A DNA stretch of 64,000 nt from Acanthamoeba sp. SK_2022b (lineage: Eukaryota > Discosea > Longamoebia > Acanthamoebidae): NCBI GenBank assembly GCA_027943245.1, contig JANDJZ010000093.1, forward strand, positions 1-64,000, read 5' to 3'. Of the stretch, positions 36,487 to 46,007 are shown in pieces (the first letter of the stretch is position 1; each line of letters begins with the position of its first letter). Below the pieces are notes generated by a model that was given only the letters and a program-made list of their open reading frames with translations, ran no database searches and had not been told where the DNA came from. The position numbers and the translations under genes are program-made.

Positions 36487-36904
36487 GAAGATCTTTGGAG
36501 AAAAGTGGAACGTTTTTTTTTTTTTTTTTTGCAGCAGAGAAAAAGCAGGGACAAAGTTGATTTTATTCCTGACCCCGTTTTGGTACTCAACACAAGACGC
36601 GGGAACTCACGCTCTCGGTTGTTGTACTTCTCGTTTACATTTAGTGGTGAAGGATGTGCGCCAGCTTTAGTAGAGAAGCAATCACGGTGTCCCCGAGAGG
36701 AGAAAGCTGCTCCGTGGAGATAGCACTACTTCACTCTTGCATGTCCCACGGTTCTCACCCCACCCTGAAAGCAAGGCTGTTCGCCTACGGGCTAGGGGCA
36801 AGGGCAATTGGTGGCCTGCTTGGGTGTAATTTTTATCATGCCCCTCCGCTCCTCTCATACCCCGCGGACGAAGCGACAATTATGGTTTCGTTCCAACGGA
36901 GTTA
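36487..36904. other. 5' flank of SF3B4 with an 18-T run
   Basis: The upstream region of SF3B4 has normal CpG content and includes a homopolymeric T run at 36513-36530, an A run in the SF3B4 sense. It ends abruptly at the CpG-poor block starting near 36905. No gene was seen. Confidence 0.6.
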
Positions 36905-36916
36905 TCCAGGTGTGTC

Positions 36917-36934
36917 ATGACTGGCTTTTTTGTG
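36917..36934 (-). repeat. dispersed repeat, inverted copy at block edge
   Basis: ATGACTGGC followed by 6 T and GTG is the reverse complement of the motif at 38544 and 41796, apart from one lost G after GGC and T-run length. It sits within 15 bases of where CpG depletion begins, so it may be the terminal inverted repeat of an element. Confidence 0.5.
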
Positions 36935-37541
36935 CACTCTTTCCAGCTTTAGAAATAGCACAATTAGAATTCTTCATTTGTAATATCTTAGGTGGTTGTT
37001 TAGCACATTAAAAGGATTTAAATTAGGTTAAAAATTTAATCATTAAAGCAAAAGGCACAACAAAGGGAGGTCATTTTTTATGTAGTAGTTAAATTCAAGT
37101 AAATGTGCCTCTGCGCCTGAGTGATTGCCCAGCCAGGAACTGGTCCAGCCCCATAAAAATTCCATCATGGTGAATTTTCAGCAAAGTTGTAGTTAGAAGC
37201 AGTGAACAAGGTCAGATCCAGTCCCCATCACCCTTACTCAGTATGAGCATTAAGATTTCATGAATTCTGCAGCAGCTCCATCATGGTTAATGGTGCAATA
37301 CATTGACTGTTAGTGGCACCTTGAAGAAACCTGACAGCTGTGTACCCAAATGCTGCTGTTTGTACACAGAACACAATGGCTCTGCACTTTCTTCATCTCC
37401 TTCACCTCTTAATGCTGCACTGTCATGCATGTGCAGTGTTCATGCAGCTCCTCTTCACCACACATCACAACCAAGGCTGTGTTGTGTGGTGCCCATGGAT
37501 GGGATTACAACATTAAGGCAATGCTGGTGAACATGGTGCAA

Positions 37542-37885
37542 AGCAAAGAGCATTGTGCATACTTTTGTGATGGTACTGCAAGCAAAAATGGCAACAAGAT
37601 CACCCACAACACATGCCCAAACATTACAAGTTAGAGGGTGTAATTGTGGGAAAGAAGGTGCATGAGCATCACATACACATATGCGATGGTGTAGCAGATA
37701 AATGTCAGGAAGACCTCCAACGTCACATGCCCACACATGACCAAATTGCAGGCTTTTTTGTGGTGAAGGAGGTGCATGAGCATTGTGTACGTGTACATGA
37801 TGGTAGAGCAGAGAGAAATGCCAAGAAGACCATCAGCATCACAAGCTCATACATGACCAGATAGCAAGCATGTTTATGGTATAAA
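37542..37885 (+). repeat. 114-bp tandem repeat, three units, coding-like
   Basis: Units start near 37544, 37658 and 37772, a spacing of 114 bp or 38 codons. The clearest shared block is GTGCATGAGCAT followed by a stretch ending GATGGT. In the plus frame the units read EHCAYFCDGTASKNG, VHEHHIHICDGVADKCQ and VHEHCVRVHDGRAERNA, then T and later (F)VVKE. The period is a multiple of three and changes keep the pattern, which suggests an old protein repeat. It does not match a family that I know. Confidence 0.6.
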
Positions 37886-38543
37886 GTCATGAGGCGCAGG
37901 AGCTACACCATCAGCATAGTTCAATGATACATGCAAAAGGATGTGTTGACTTTATGCAGCATCCATGGGGTGGCACAGTATGATTTGACATGGTGCATCT
38001 GATAACCCTCAATGATGGCTGCTGTCACGACTGGACGTGCACCCAAGAAGATCATGAAGTGATTGCAAGGAATTATGTTGGACTGACCATGATTATGGAT
38101 GGTTAAGACATGACACTGAATCAAACTCAATCCCAAGGCAAGTCCATTTTACCATTAACGTTCCTGTCCAGTCCATGTGCCTGCTACTCCACCCATCAGC
38201 AATGATTGGACATTGGGTTTGCATGGGCCAAACTCCATTGCAAAGACAGAATTTTGCAGCCTGGAAGTTCACAGTTTCAGGTGATACATGGTCCATACAG
38301 GGGTTTCTCCTCACAACACCAAACCACCTCCCCAACATCTGAATGACAACACAGATCCCACCCCAGCTGGTTTGTAAGGCCATTTGTAAATTTAATTTTC
38401 ACAACACAAAAAACGACCCTCCATTTTTACACCTCTCCATTGACTTTTACTACAATTAAATGAGAAATTTTACCTCATTAAAATCCATTTTATTGCATAT
38501 AACAAACAATTACCCTACCTAAAATATTGTAAACATGATATGC

Positions 38544-38600
38544 GCACAAAAAAAACGCCAGTCATTTTCGACCTCTCATTTGATAATAGAGGAGGTTTTA
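38544..38600 (+). repeat. dispersed repeat, copy 2
   Basis: It comprises GCAC, an A run, CGCCAGTCATTTT, then CGACCTCTCATTTGATAATA. The same 50-bp sequence occurs at 41796-41846 with few changes, one being CGACC to TGACC. Confidence 0.75.
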
Positions 38601-38894
38601 TCCTGGTGGTGTCTTCTCTGTGATCATGGATGATTTGCAGATGTGATACTTCCCATGCTGGTGCCTCTTCCATCTTCCTGGAAGGACCTGCACCTCTTCA
38701 AGCTATGCATTCATAGTTTCATCAACCATATCCTTCAGAGATGCTTGCTTTACTTACATCATGGTCAGTTTGGCTGTGGCCCAAGCTTTGCCCTCTCCTT
38801 GCTGCACCACCACCTTACTTGCCACCTTGCAAGCAGCAGGCATAGGGCCTACAACCTTATCTGCAGCTGGTGTGCAGCTTGCCAAACCACACCT

Positions 38895-39290
38895 CATGCC
38901 CATATGTTCTACTTTACACATGATGATGGCAAGGTGCAGCTGAAAACCAAGGACTGATGGCCCTATCCCCCTTGTTCCTGCTCAGCTTGGTCCAACCACT
39001 CTCCAGGATGGATTCTCACAGACCTCTGCTCCAGACCTCTGATGAGCACATGGAATCTCTCATCAAAAATCCTCCTCAGGAGCACCAACTAATGAATGCA
39101 TTTCAGTGGGTTTACAACTATGCTGCTTCTCAAGCCTGTGATACTATTCCTGCTGAGCCTATTGACCCACCTGACTGTGCTGGCCTCGCCCTGACAGGCA
39201 CCTGTGATCTCACCACCGATAAGTGCACTACAAGGGCATGAATCTTCCTCAACTGGTTAGAGGAAGATGATGTTTTTTTGTTAGTAAAAA
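38895..39290 (+). pseudogene. truncated DUF7869-like element, copy A
   Basis: In the plus frames it reads PHAHMFYFTHDDGKVQLKTK, then (after a stop and frame change) FQWVYNYAASQACD and CAGLALTGTCDLTTDK. These match in order the minus-strand copy B at 42403-43030 (PHIFCFTHGDDGRVQLKTK, FQWVYNYAASQAS, CAGLTLTGKATCDLTTDK). Copy A lacks the region upstream of PHAH and has an internal deletion after TTDK, where copy B continues through GSVWLGLVKH. It contains stop codons and is not functional. Confidence 0.6.
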
Positions 39291-39758
39291 ATAATAGGAA
39301 AACAACACCACAACCCATGAATTTCTCTGCCCACTGTGATCACCAGTTGATGACGACCAAGGAACACAAGCAGAGACACAAATGGGTGCCCATGGTGGGT
39401 GACCAATCACGGGCAATACTTAACATCACACATGCCACCAATGGAACTCATGCATCATGGCTGTTCTTTGTGAAAAGTGGAGGTAAACATAGAGCACAAA
39501 TGCACACCAAAGACGCTTGGATGTTTGTGTTATGCAACGCACATCTGAACTACTACTTGGTGCTGGAGCATTGCATGTGTGGCAGACAGAAGAAACATCA
39601 CTCTCTGTCTGGATGATTAATGACTGGATCACCAAATTTGCACGCCTGTTGGTGTGGGCCGCTTAAAGCTTATTGGTTACAAACTGTAATAAAAAGGGGA
39701 AGACGGGACCAAGCCTTTATTTTTTGCTGCACAACATCAACTCATTGGCACCTCGAGG

Positions 39759-40469
39759 ATGGCGACAGGCAAGAAGACAAAGGGCAACCTCATCGGCAGC
39801 TTAACCAGCGAGACGGTCAAGGACTGGTCCTACTGGGGCAATTGGGTTGACACTGGCACGATTCTGGCCACCTACCGCAGCACCAAGGACAACACGACAT
39901 GGACCGTCAAGTGCCGCGACGTCTCCCGCACCGTCCAGTTCAACCCAGAGAGTCACGTCCGCGTGGTGGTCACCAGCGAGTTTGATGGAGACCTCGTCGC
40001 TCAGGTAGGCCTAGAACGAACCCTCAGCCCACATGGCCTTGTAAGTAGTTCACCTCGGTGATTTACTCCCGCGTGTGTGCAGTCACTTGGGCGGGAGGAC
40101 CTCACCTTGCTTACGTTTGAGGCGAACCTGGTGGGCAACGACCAGAAGAGGGCGTGGTCTGGGAACAAGTTTTACCTGGAGGGCGAGGGCGACCCGAGGG
40201 TGATGGAGAACTGCTGCTACGGAAACAAAATGAGCCGCGAGGAACGCTTCAGCAATTGGTTCTGGGCCCTCCTATGCTGTCCGTGCACGTTTGGCATTTC
40301 GGTCCTTGGTGCCCTCTCGCCCGGCATGCGCATCGACAGGGTGATCGAAGTGGAGTGGGACCAAATCGTGAGCCCATTCAAGGTCGATCTTCGAAACCTG
40401 GAGCTCACGCCGGTCTTTGGCCAGTTCAACCACGCGCACGACCACCAGCACCACATTGTGTGGTACTGA
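39759..40469 (+). CDS. two-exon unknown protein, CpG-rich island gene
   Basis: Exons 39759-40004 (82 codons) and 40083-40469 give 210 residues; the intron has GTAGGC at its start and GTGTGCAG at its end. It begins MATGKKTKGNLIGSLTSETV and includes KDWSYWGNWVDTGTILATY, VRVVVTSEFDGDLVAQ and SGNKFYLEGEGDPRVMENCC. A hydrophobic Cys-rich stretch (FWALLCCPCTFGISVLGAL) follows, and it ends FNHAHDHQHHIVWY. Exon 1 has 19 CG in 246 bp, unlike both flanks. The hydrophobic segment could be membrane-associated. I recognise no family. Intact frame and normal base use show it escapes the decay around it. Confidence 0.7.
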
Positions 40470-40834
40470 TTTTTATGCAATTTAACGCAGAAATAAATTT
40501 TTGAAGCAGACTGCCATTTCAAGGACAAGTACTCCTTCCCTTCTTTGGTATTCTTGCACTTGCGCATGGCTGACTTATACTTGTGCAGAGGCACAGGATG
40601 TACTTGCCAATCAGAGATGCAAGGTAATGTATAAGCCAGTCTCTGGACCCATCATGGGTTGCACCTTCCATGTTGGTGAATGTGCATCACTTTCCCTCTC
40701 ATGTGGTTGTCAGGTTCTCACACCAGTGGGTTAGTGCACGTGGCTCATCTCAAGGCATACCTGAAGGCCTACAACATCCAACCTGTTGCTGGCAAGTGAG
40801 TGGATTGGCTTCCACAAGTACAAGACCACGTTTT

Positions 40835-40907
40835 CCACAATAAATCTTTTTTTAGTCCATTTTACCTGGTTTCACACAATAAATCTTTTTTTAATCCATC
40901 TTACCTG
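40835..40907 (+). repeat. tandem duplication, two units of about 37 bp
   Basis: CACAATAAATC, a T run, AGTCCATTTTACCTGG is followed by a second copy with AATCCATCTTACCTGG. The differences are transitions. Confidence 0.85.
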
Positions 40908-41120
40908 GCATGGGTTTGAACCCTGTGGTGTCCTTTATTCACAGCACATCAGCGATTGGTGGTGAGATACTGCCAGAGTGTCTCAAAACCACCTTAGTGC
41001 CTGAAATCTAGCATGCTCCGCCCTCTGTCTTTTTTTTAAATCTTCAATAAAAGGTGGATTTGGTCGGTTTGGACAATACTTCCCCTAAAAAAATGTCAGT
41101 AGAAAAAACAGCTAATAATT

Positions 41121-41580
41121 TTACTTTGGGGAAATCAATCTTCCAAGTTGGAATGTGTGGATGTTGAAGTAGAAGGGGGAGAGTGAGTTGGTCAGATCAA
41201 GAAGAAGAGTGAGAGAGAAGCTCTCATCAAGGCCTTGGCAGTTGACCAGGTAGGTGTCTGTGCCAACAGGACCAACAACTGAGTTGTGGTAGAGATGGCA
41301 GGACACAAAATGTGCCTTGTCGCAGAACTTGAGGCAGTAGAAGGGGAAAGTAGGGATTAGTACAACCCACTGCACATTGTATCTGAGGTTGTCCAGCCTG
41401 AACTTCTTGATTTGCTGGGTCGTTGGATTCTTCCAGGACCAGTGCCAGCTCTGGAAGATACATGTGATGAAGGACTTGCCATTGGTGCCAGCCCAATTGC
41501 GAAGCTCCATGTGCTTCTGTAAATTGAACTCAGGATGAAGGCAAACGTAGTACCACAGTAGGTGTTGAATTGCTTGGTGT
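41121..41580 (-). pseudogene. Tc1/IS630-like DDE transposase remnant
   Basis: One minus-strand frame is open from about 41601 to 41121. It reads VVGNWARHQAIQHLLWYYV, LHPEFNLQKHMELRNWAG, then FQSWHWSWKNPTTQQIKKF, a helix-turn-helix part as in IS630/Tc1 transposases. Next is LKFCDKAHFVSCHLYHNS, where the family has a Phe-x-Asp-Glu-x-His-Phe motif with the first catalytic Asp; here the Glu is Lys. SFSLTLLLDLTNSLSPFYF follows. The frame then stops before the second and third catalytic residues, so the gene is truncated. Assignment is by pattern only. Confidence 0.5.
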
Positions 41581-41795
41581 CTTGCCCAATTACCAACAAC
41601 ACTTCACACCAAATATAATCTGCTTGTATCTCCTTGCACATCATGTGTTGTAGTGGGACAACTGCTGTACGTTAGGTTTTATAGCTCTTGACACATGCCT
41701 TTACCCACCCTAAATTAGTGCAATCTTGAAATTACAATTGCTGTGTGCATAATTTGAGTAATTCCCCTGATAGTGCTTCATTCAAGGAATGATCA

Positions 41796-41846
41796 CACAA
41801 AAAAACGCCAGTCATTTTTGACCTCTCATTTGATAATAGAGTAGGT
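41796..41846 (+). repeat. dispersed repeat, copy 3
   Basis: CAC, an A run, CGCCAGTCATTTT, TGACCTCTCATTTGATAATA: the same orientation as 38544-38600 and inverted relative to 36917-36934. Confidence 0.75.
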
Positions 41847-42402
41847 TCTCAGCTTTCGCTCAGTGTTTGGTACAGCAACACTCCAGCCTCCTATCATCAG
41901 CTGCTTCTGTGTCAAGAGCAATAAAAAGTTTTAGTTAAAACAAATTCCATTTTATAATATTATGGTCTTAATTTTTGGTGTAGCAAAAAGGAAGTTAAAT
42001 TTCCTGATGGGCCACCAAAACCAGGTGGTGTGCTGGTTGAGATGTGATGATGGTTTGGTGTTGTGGTGTTCAACCTCTGAATAGCATGAAGTCACCATAT
42101 AGTGATGTGTAATTGTGCAAGGGTGAGAGGTCAATGTGCTGGTGGTGTGCACAGTTCAACACATGATGGGCAAGCGGATAATATTTGAAGTGAAGGGTTT
42201 GGAGAAATTGTTTTATTTGGATTGCATGCACATACATGGTCCACATCTGTTTTGTCATTGGGGCAAGATCTGTGGATTGTGCACATACATGGTCCCCATT
42301 GATTTTGTATGGGCCAACTGTTGCAAGTACCCTGCTGGCCTGTGCTCTGAATTTATTATTTTAATTTTCAGGCCAACTCTCCCATATGTCCCAAAGTTGC
42401 TT

Positions 42403-43504
42403 TCATAGTGCAGGTCTCATGTGGTTGTTCAGGTCAAGTGAGACATCAGCACACATCATAGCTCCGTAGGTAATGGCAACAAGCTGACCATCAGGCACCA
42501 GGTGGAATGACCCATCATCATCTTCCTCAAACCAGTTGAGGAAGATTTGGGCCCTTGTAGTGTGCTTCACCAAGCCAAGCCAAACACTTCCTTTTTCACC
42601 ACACACTGCTATTATGGCACCATCATCAGGCTTATCAGTGGTGAGATCACAGGTGGCCTTGCCTGTCAGAGTGAGGCCAGCACAGTAAGGTGGGTCAAGA
42701 GGCTTGAGAAGCAGCATAGTTGTAAACCCACTGAAATGGATTCACAAGTAGGCACTCCAAAGGAGGATTATTGAAGAGGGACACCATGCGCTTATAAGAG
42801 GCCTGGAGCTGAGCACAGTTGTTGAGGTCTGTGAGGGCATGCAGGGTATCCAAGAGAGTGGTTGGATCAAGCTGAGCAGGAACAAGGGGCATAGGGCCAT
42901 CAGTGGGACACGACTCAAGGAAATGGTAGGGGCCCATCCAAGCTTCCTCCTGGAGTGATAGTCCTTGGTTTTCAGCTGCACCCTTCCATCATCACCATGA
43001 GTAAAGCAGAAGATATGTGGGCATGAGGTGCCCTTCACACTTTGGATAAAAGGGTCCAGCCAGGTCTTGAATGACCAACATTCAAGCAAGAAAAGGGGCT
43101 CTGGCTTATGAATATCGTTGGAGTACCAAGTGTTGAGCCCTTGAACAAAGTCATCCACAGTAAACACATGAGGATTGTACTTCATGCCCACAACGAATGG
43201 AGAACATCTGATCAATGTCCTCATGGGTGTGCCCCACTGGCAGAAATGAGATGGTGATATTATGGAAGACTCAGTTATGCACCAGCCAGTGACGGTAACC
43301 CAGCATGTACTGGGTCTTGTTATCACAGCTGCAATTATCAAGCTGCAGGTTGTAGGCCAGATGTGTCATGCACTGATTGTTTGTTGATGCACATATGCTG
43401 CAGAGGCCCAGGACACAGAACTGGGGGAACTTGACATTCTTTTGCTCTGTGTGAAAGAGGTCCAAACTGACACGCCGCACAAAAAATGGTAAGTCCCTAG
43501 GCAT
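42403..43504 (-). pseudogene. DUF7869-like transposon gene remnant, copy B
   Basis: On the minus strand, from about 43504, frames read HLAYNLQLDNCSCDNKTQYM, a stop, then ITISFLPVGHTHEDIDQMFS. I know this pair (an LDN with a following DNK, then FLPVGHTHEDIDQ) from the DUF7869 family, which occurs in repetitive genes of protists, algae and animals. After frame changes come FKTWLDPFIQSVKG, CPHIFCFTHGDDGRVQLKTK, PMPLVPAQLDPTTLLDTLHA, FQWVYNYAASQAS, and a C-terminal BAH-like end (GSVWLGLVKHTTRAQIFLNW, FEEDDDGSFHLVPDGQLVAI). At least two stops and frameshifts break it. The acidic and His residues suggest a nuclease-type metal site, which is inference. Confidence 0.6.
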
Positions 43505-44403
43505 GGCAATGGTGATGACATGTAGGAGAATTCATGTGAATTTGATCACATATGTGTATGTGATAAAAAACCAAATGATAGGGGATGATACAAGAATGAA
43601 TTGATATAACTTTGAGAAGTACAGGAAATGGCATACACATATGTGATGGGGCCGTCATGACACACAATTATGGTTGACATAGTATATTTAGCTTATAAGT
43701 GGCTGGTGATCCATAATTGTGCACATGTATGTGATGATTTCAGTTTATTTATCAATCAACAATATGATTTTTGTCTGCCAGCAAAGAATATTATTGTCCA
43801 CATTAGCAGTGTGATTTAAATCTCCATGCCTAACAAACACTGATCACATATACATACACAATGGCTGAAAACCAGTACTTGTAGCCCTCAACTGCCTGCC
43901 TTGACAACACCGACCACAAGGCAGCATATCAGAAATTGCTAAACTACACCAGCATCATCCAGAAACTGGAGCCAGAAGGGCACAGAAGCTTGAGGACCTC
44001 TACACCCAGCATGAGTGTGCCATGCCATTCACACGACTCTACCTCCAAAATCTGGTAACTACACACTCCTTGGTACCATTAATGGTCTCATTCAGCAACG
44101 TGCTGAATGAGGGGAGGGGCAAGGACATGGAGTTCACCAGGTACTCTGTTCCTGAGCTTTCGTGGTTGTGTGTGTGTATATGGTCGATTCTAAATCTTGG
44201 AGGACCTAGTGAGCATACTGGGGGACAGATCAGTTGGGATAGACAATGTCCTGGACAAGCTGAGCAAGATTCAGAAGGCAAAGGCGAAGAGGAGAAAAGA
44301 AGCAGGAAAGCAGAAAGATTACAATCAACACCTCTGGCGTGGTGCTCACAACAAATCCCATTCATACCCCCTATAAAGATGACATACACATACCCAATAT
44401 AAT

Positions 44404-45000
44404 CATCACATACATATACGCAGTGATATTGTCAGCTTCACATTGTTTTGCATAAAGTTTTCACCTATCATAAAATTGCATTTATTGCATATGCATACAC
44501 AACCATCTCACCCTCTGTTTATTCATTGTTTATATTCGTGGTGTTGCTTCCAGCTCAATATGTAATCTTTATAGGGTGCATGAGCAGGTCCTACACTTTC
44601 AACATCAACTGCGAGCTTGGTCAGGATATTGTCAAGATCCTGAAACTGCAGGCCTATGATAAAAACAGCACCATCAAGAAGTGGAGCCCCTCTGGACCTC
44701 TATTTCCTCATTCAACCAAGTATGCCCCACCAACACTTGTATTCTTAACCTATGTGAGGGAACAGGTTACCAGTTCTACAAGTAACCAAGTCTTTTGATT
44801 TAGAATGCTCTACTTGGGTGGGGAGCCCTCTGGCCATTCTGGACCCCATGTTTTCAAGAATGCTAATGGTGTGCTTTTCTGGTGAACGATTGGAGCTTGA
44901 ACAGGAAAGCTTGCATGTAGGTTCCAAAGAAGGTGGGTGCAAAGGGTGTTCCTGGCATCACATACGTGTACACAGTGATATTGTCAGCTTTGTATTGTTT
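44404..45000 (+). repeat. 45-bp direct repeats 552 bp apart
   Basis: 44404-44448 and 44956-45000 share 39 of 45 bases around CAGTGATATTGTCAGCTT. All six differences are transitions. Confidence 0.75.
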
Positions 45001-45464
45001 AACATCCTATCTTTCCATCATGTGCACAGTGAAAAGAAATGCATGTAAGATGCATTGGGCAGCATACCCTGGTCAGAGTGGAAGATGTTTGAAGTTGTAC
45101 AGTTGTACAAAGTTGGGATCATGGAGGTGTGGTCTGCTGGCTAGAGGAAATTGCCTCAAAAGCACCAATCCATTTAGTGATGTCAGTCGCATTGCTGAAA
45201 AAGAGAAGGCTATCAACAGATGTGGTAGCTGTAATTAAGTCAAAGCAGGCCAGCATTGGAGTTCCATGAATAGGCCTGTAGTCAAGTACACTGCACTGTT
45301 TGGGAGAAGCTGGAGTTGCACAAGCCTACATAAGAATGGCCAACCAGATGCACCAAATCTCTGCAAGAAGGGTGGGCACACATGTTAGGAAAGGCCAACA
45401 TGGTACACTCTTGGCCCAGCCAGTTCATGTTGGCCCTCTGGTCAGCACAAGCAAGGTTGAGGTG

Positions 45465-45646
45465 AAAGGTTTAAACTGAGTGTTTGGGAAAATGAGACAG
45501 TGACTCTTTTTTTGTAGACAGCACCAGTCTGGGGAGGTGTCATAAATGTCTACAGCTGCATTACTGCTGATTTGACTGTTGAAAACTGTAGACATTTCAA
45601 GAGGGGGCAGTGTCTCATTTTGCTGAACACTCTTCTACAAACCTTT
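45465..45646. mobile_element. 182-bp palindromic (MITE-like) element
   Basis: Three inverted matches share one centre at 45555: AAAGGTTT/AAACCTTT at the ends, GAGTGTT/AACACTC, and AAAATGAGACA/TGTCTCATTTT. Together they make terminal inverted repeats of about 35 bp. A further perfect 12-bp pair (AAATGTCTACAG 45544-45555, CTGTAGACATTT 45586-45597) lies inside but off centre. No coding potential and no clear target-site duplication. Confidence 0.5.
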
Positions 45647-46007
45647 GCTAATGGTGAGTTGATGTCCACAGCTAGACTAGTGTTTGAGCCAATTGGCTCC
45701 ACCAACATTTCTGCATGGAACAACACATTAGCAACAAGCATTAATGCATGTTGAAATGTACCAAATGGTGCATCACATCCTTCTTCTTTCTATAGGCAGT
45801 CATGTTGTTTCTCTTGCACTGCTTCCCCTGGGCACCCCTTATCTTCTTCCATTGTACTGGCTTCTTCTGTCATGCTTTCGGAGTACCTTCCCCCATATCG
45901 CACAAGCCATCCATGCTTGCGTTTTCTTGTGCAGCTTGGAGTGCAAGAAGTACACAACATCAATGTATTCAACTTATCAACCGATCCAACCAAAACTAGT
46001 CCTACAG

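Larger units (their letters stand above)
36905..39730. mobile_element. CpG-depleted repeat block, left part
   Basis: CpG is nearly absent: I count 3 CG in 37261-37860, where base composition would predict roughly 30. TG and CA are in excess. Reading frames are short and broken. The block begins at a sequence (ATGACTGGC, 6 T, GTG; 36917-36934) that recurs inverted at 38544 and 41796. It holds a 114-bp tandem repeat, an open minus-strand stretch at 38093-38383, a truncated DUF7869-like copy at 38895-39290, and a plus open frame at 39278-39616 of unknown meaning (includes TKDAWMFVLCNAHLNYYLVL). I read it as methylated, deaminated mobile DNA. Confidence 0.65.
40480..45880. mobile_element. CpG-depleted repeat block, right part
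   Basis: The depletion, broken frames and TG/CA excess are as in the left part. It holds a 37-bp tandem duplication (40835-40907), a Tc1/IS630-like transposase remnant (41121-41580), a repeat at 41796, a DUF7869-like pseudogene (42403-43504), 45-bp direct repeats (44404, 44956) and a palindromic element (45465-45646). Two more open stretches are unassigned: LEDLVSILGDRSVGIDNVLD on plus near 44200-44375, and YTFNINCELGQDIVKILKLQ on plus near 44590-44800. The block ends about 130 bp before the urease stop. Confidence 0.65.

Noticed and set aside
37261..37860. RIP-type (CpA to TpA) mutation as cause of the decay
   Set aside because: CpA and TpG are abundant and it is CpG that is missing, which fits CpG methylation and deamination rather than RIP.
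40905..40976. A 72-nt tRNA-like sequence on minus: 6 of 7 acceptor pairs and GGGTTCAAACCC as a T-loop
   Set aside because: The D arm does not fold (no GG in the loop, no matching stem) and there is no A-box. It may be a tRNA-derived SINE end, but it cannot be called a tRNA gene.
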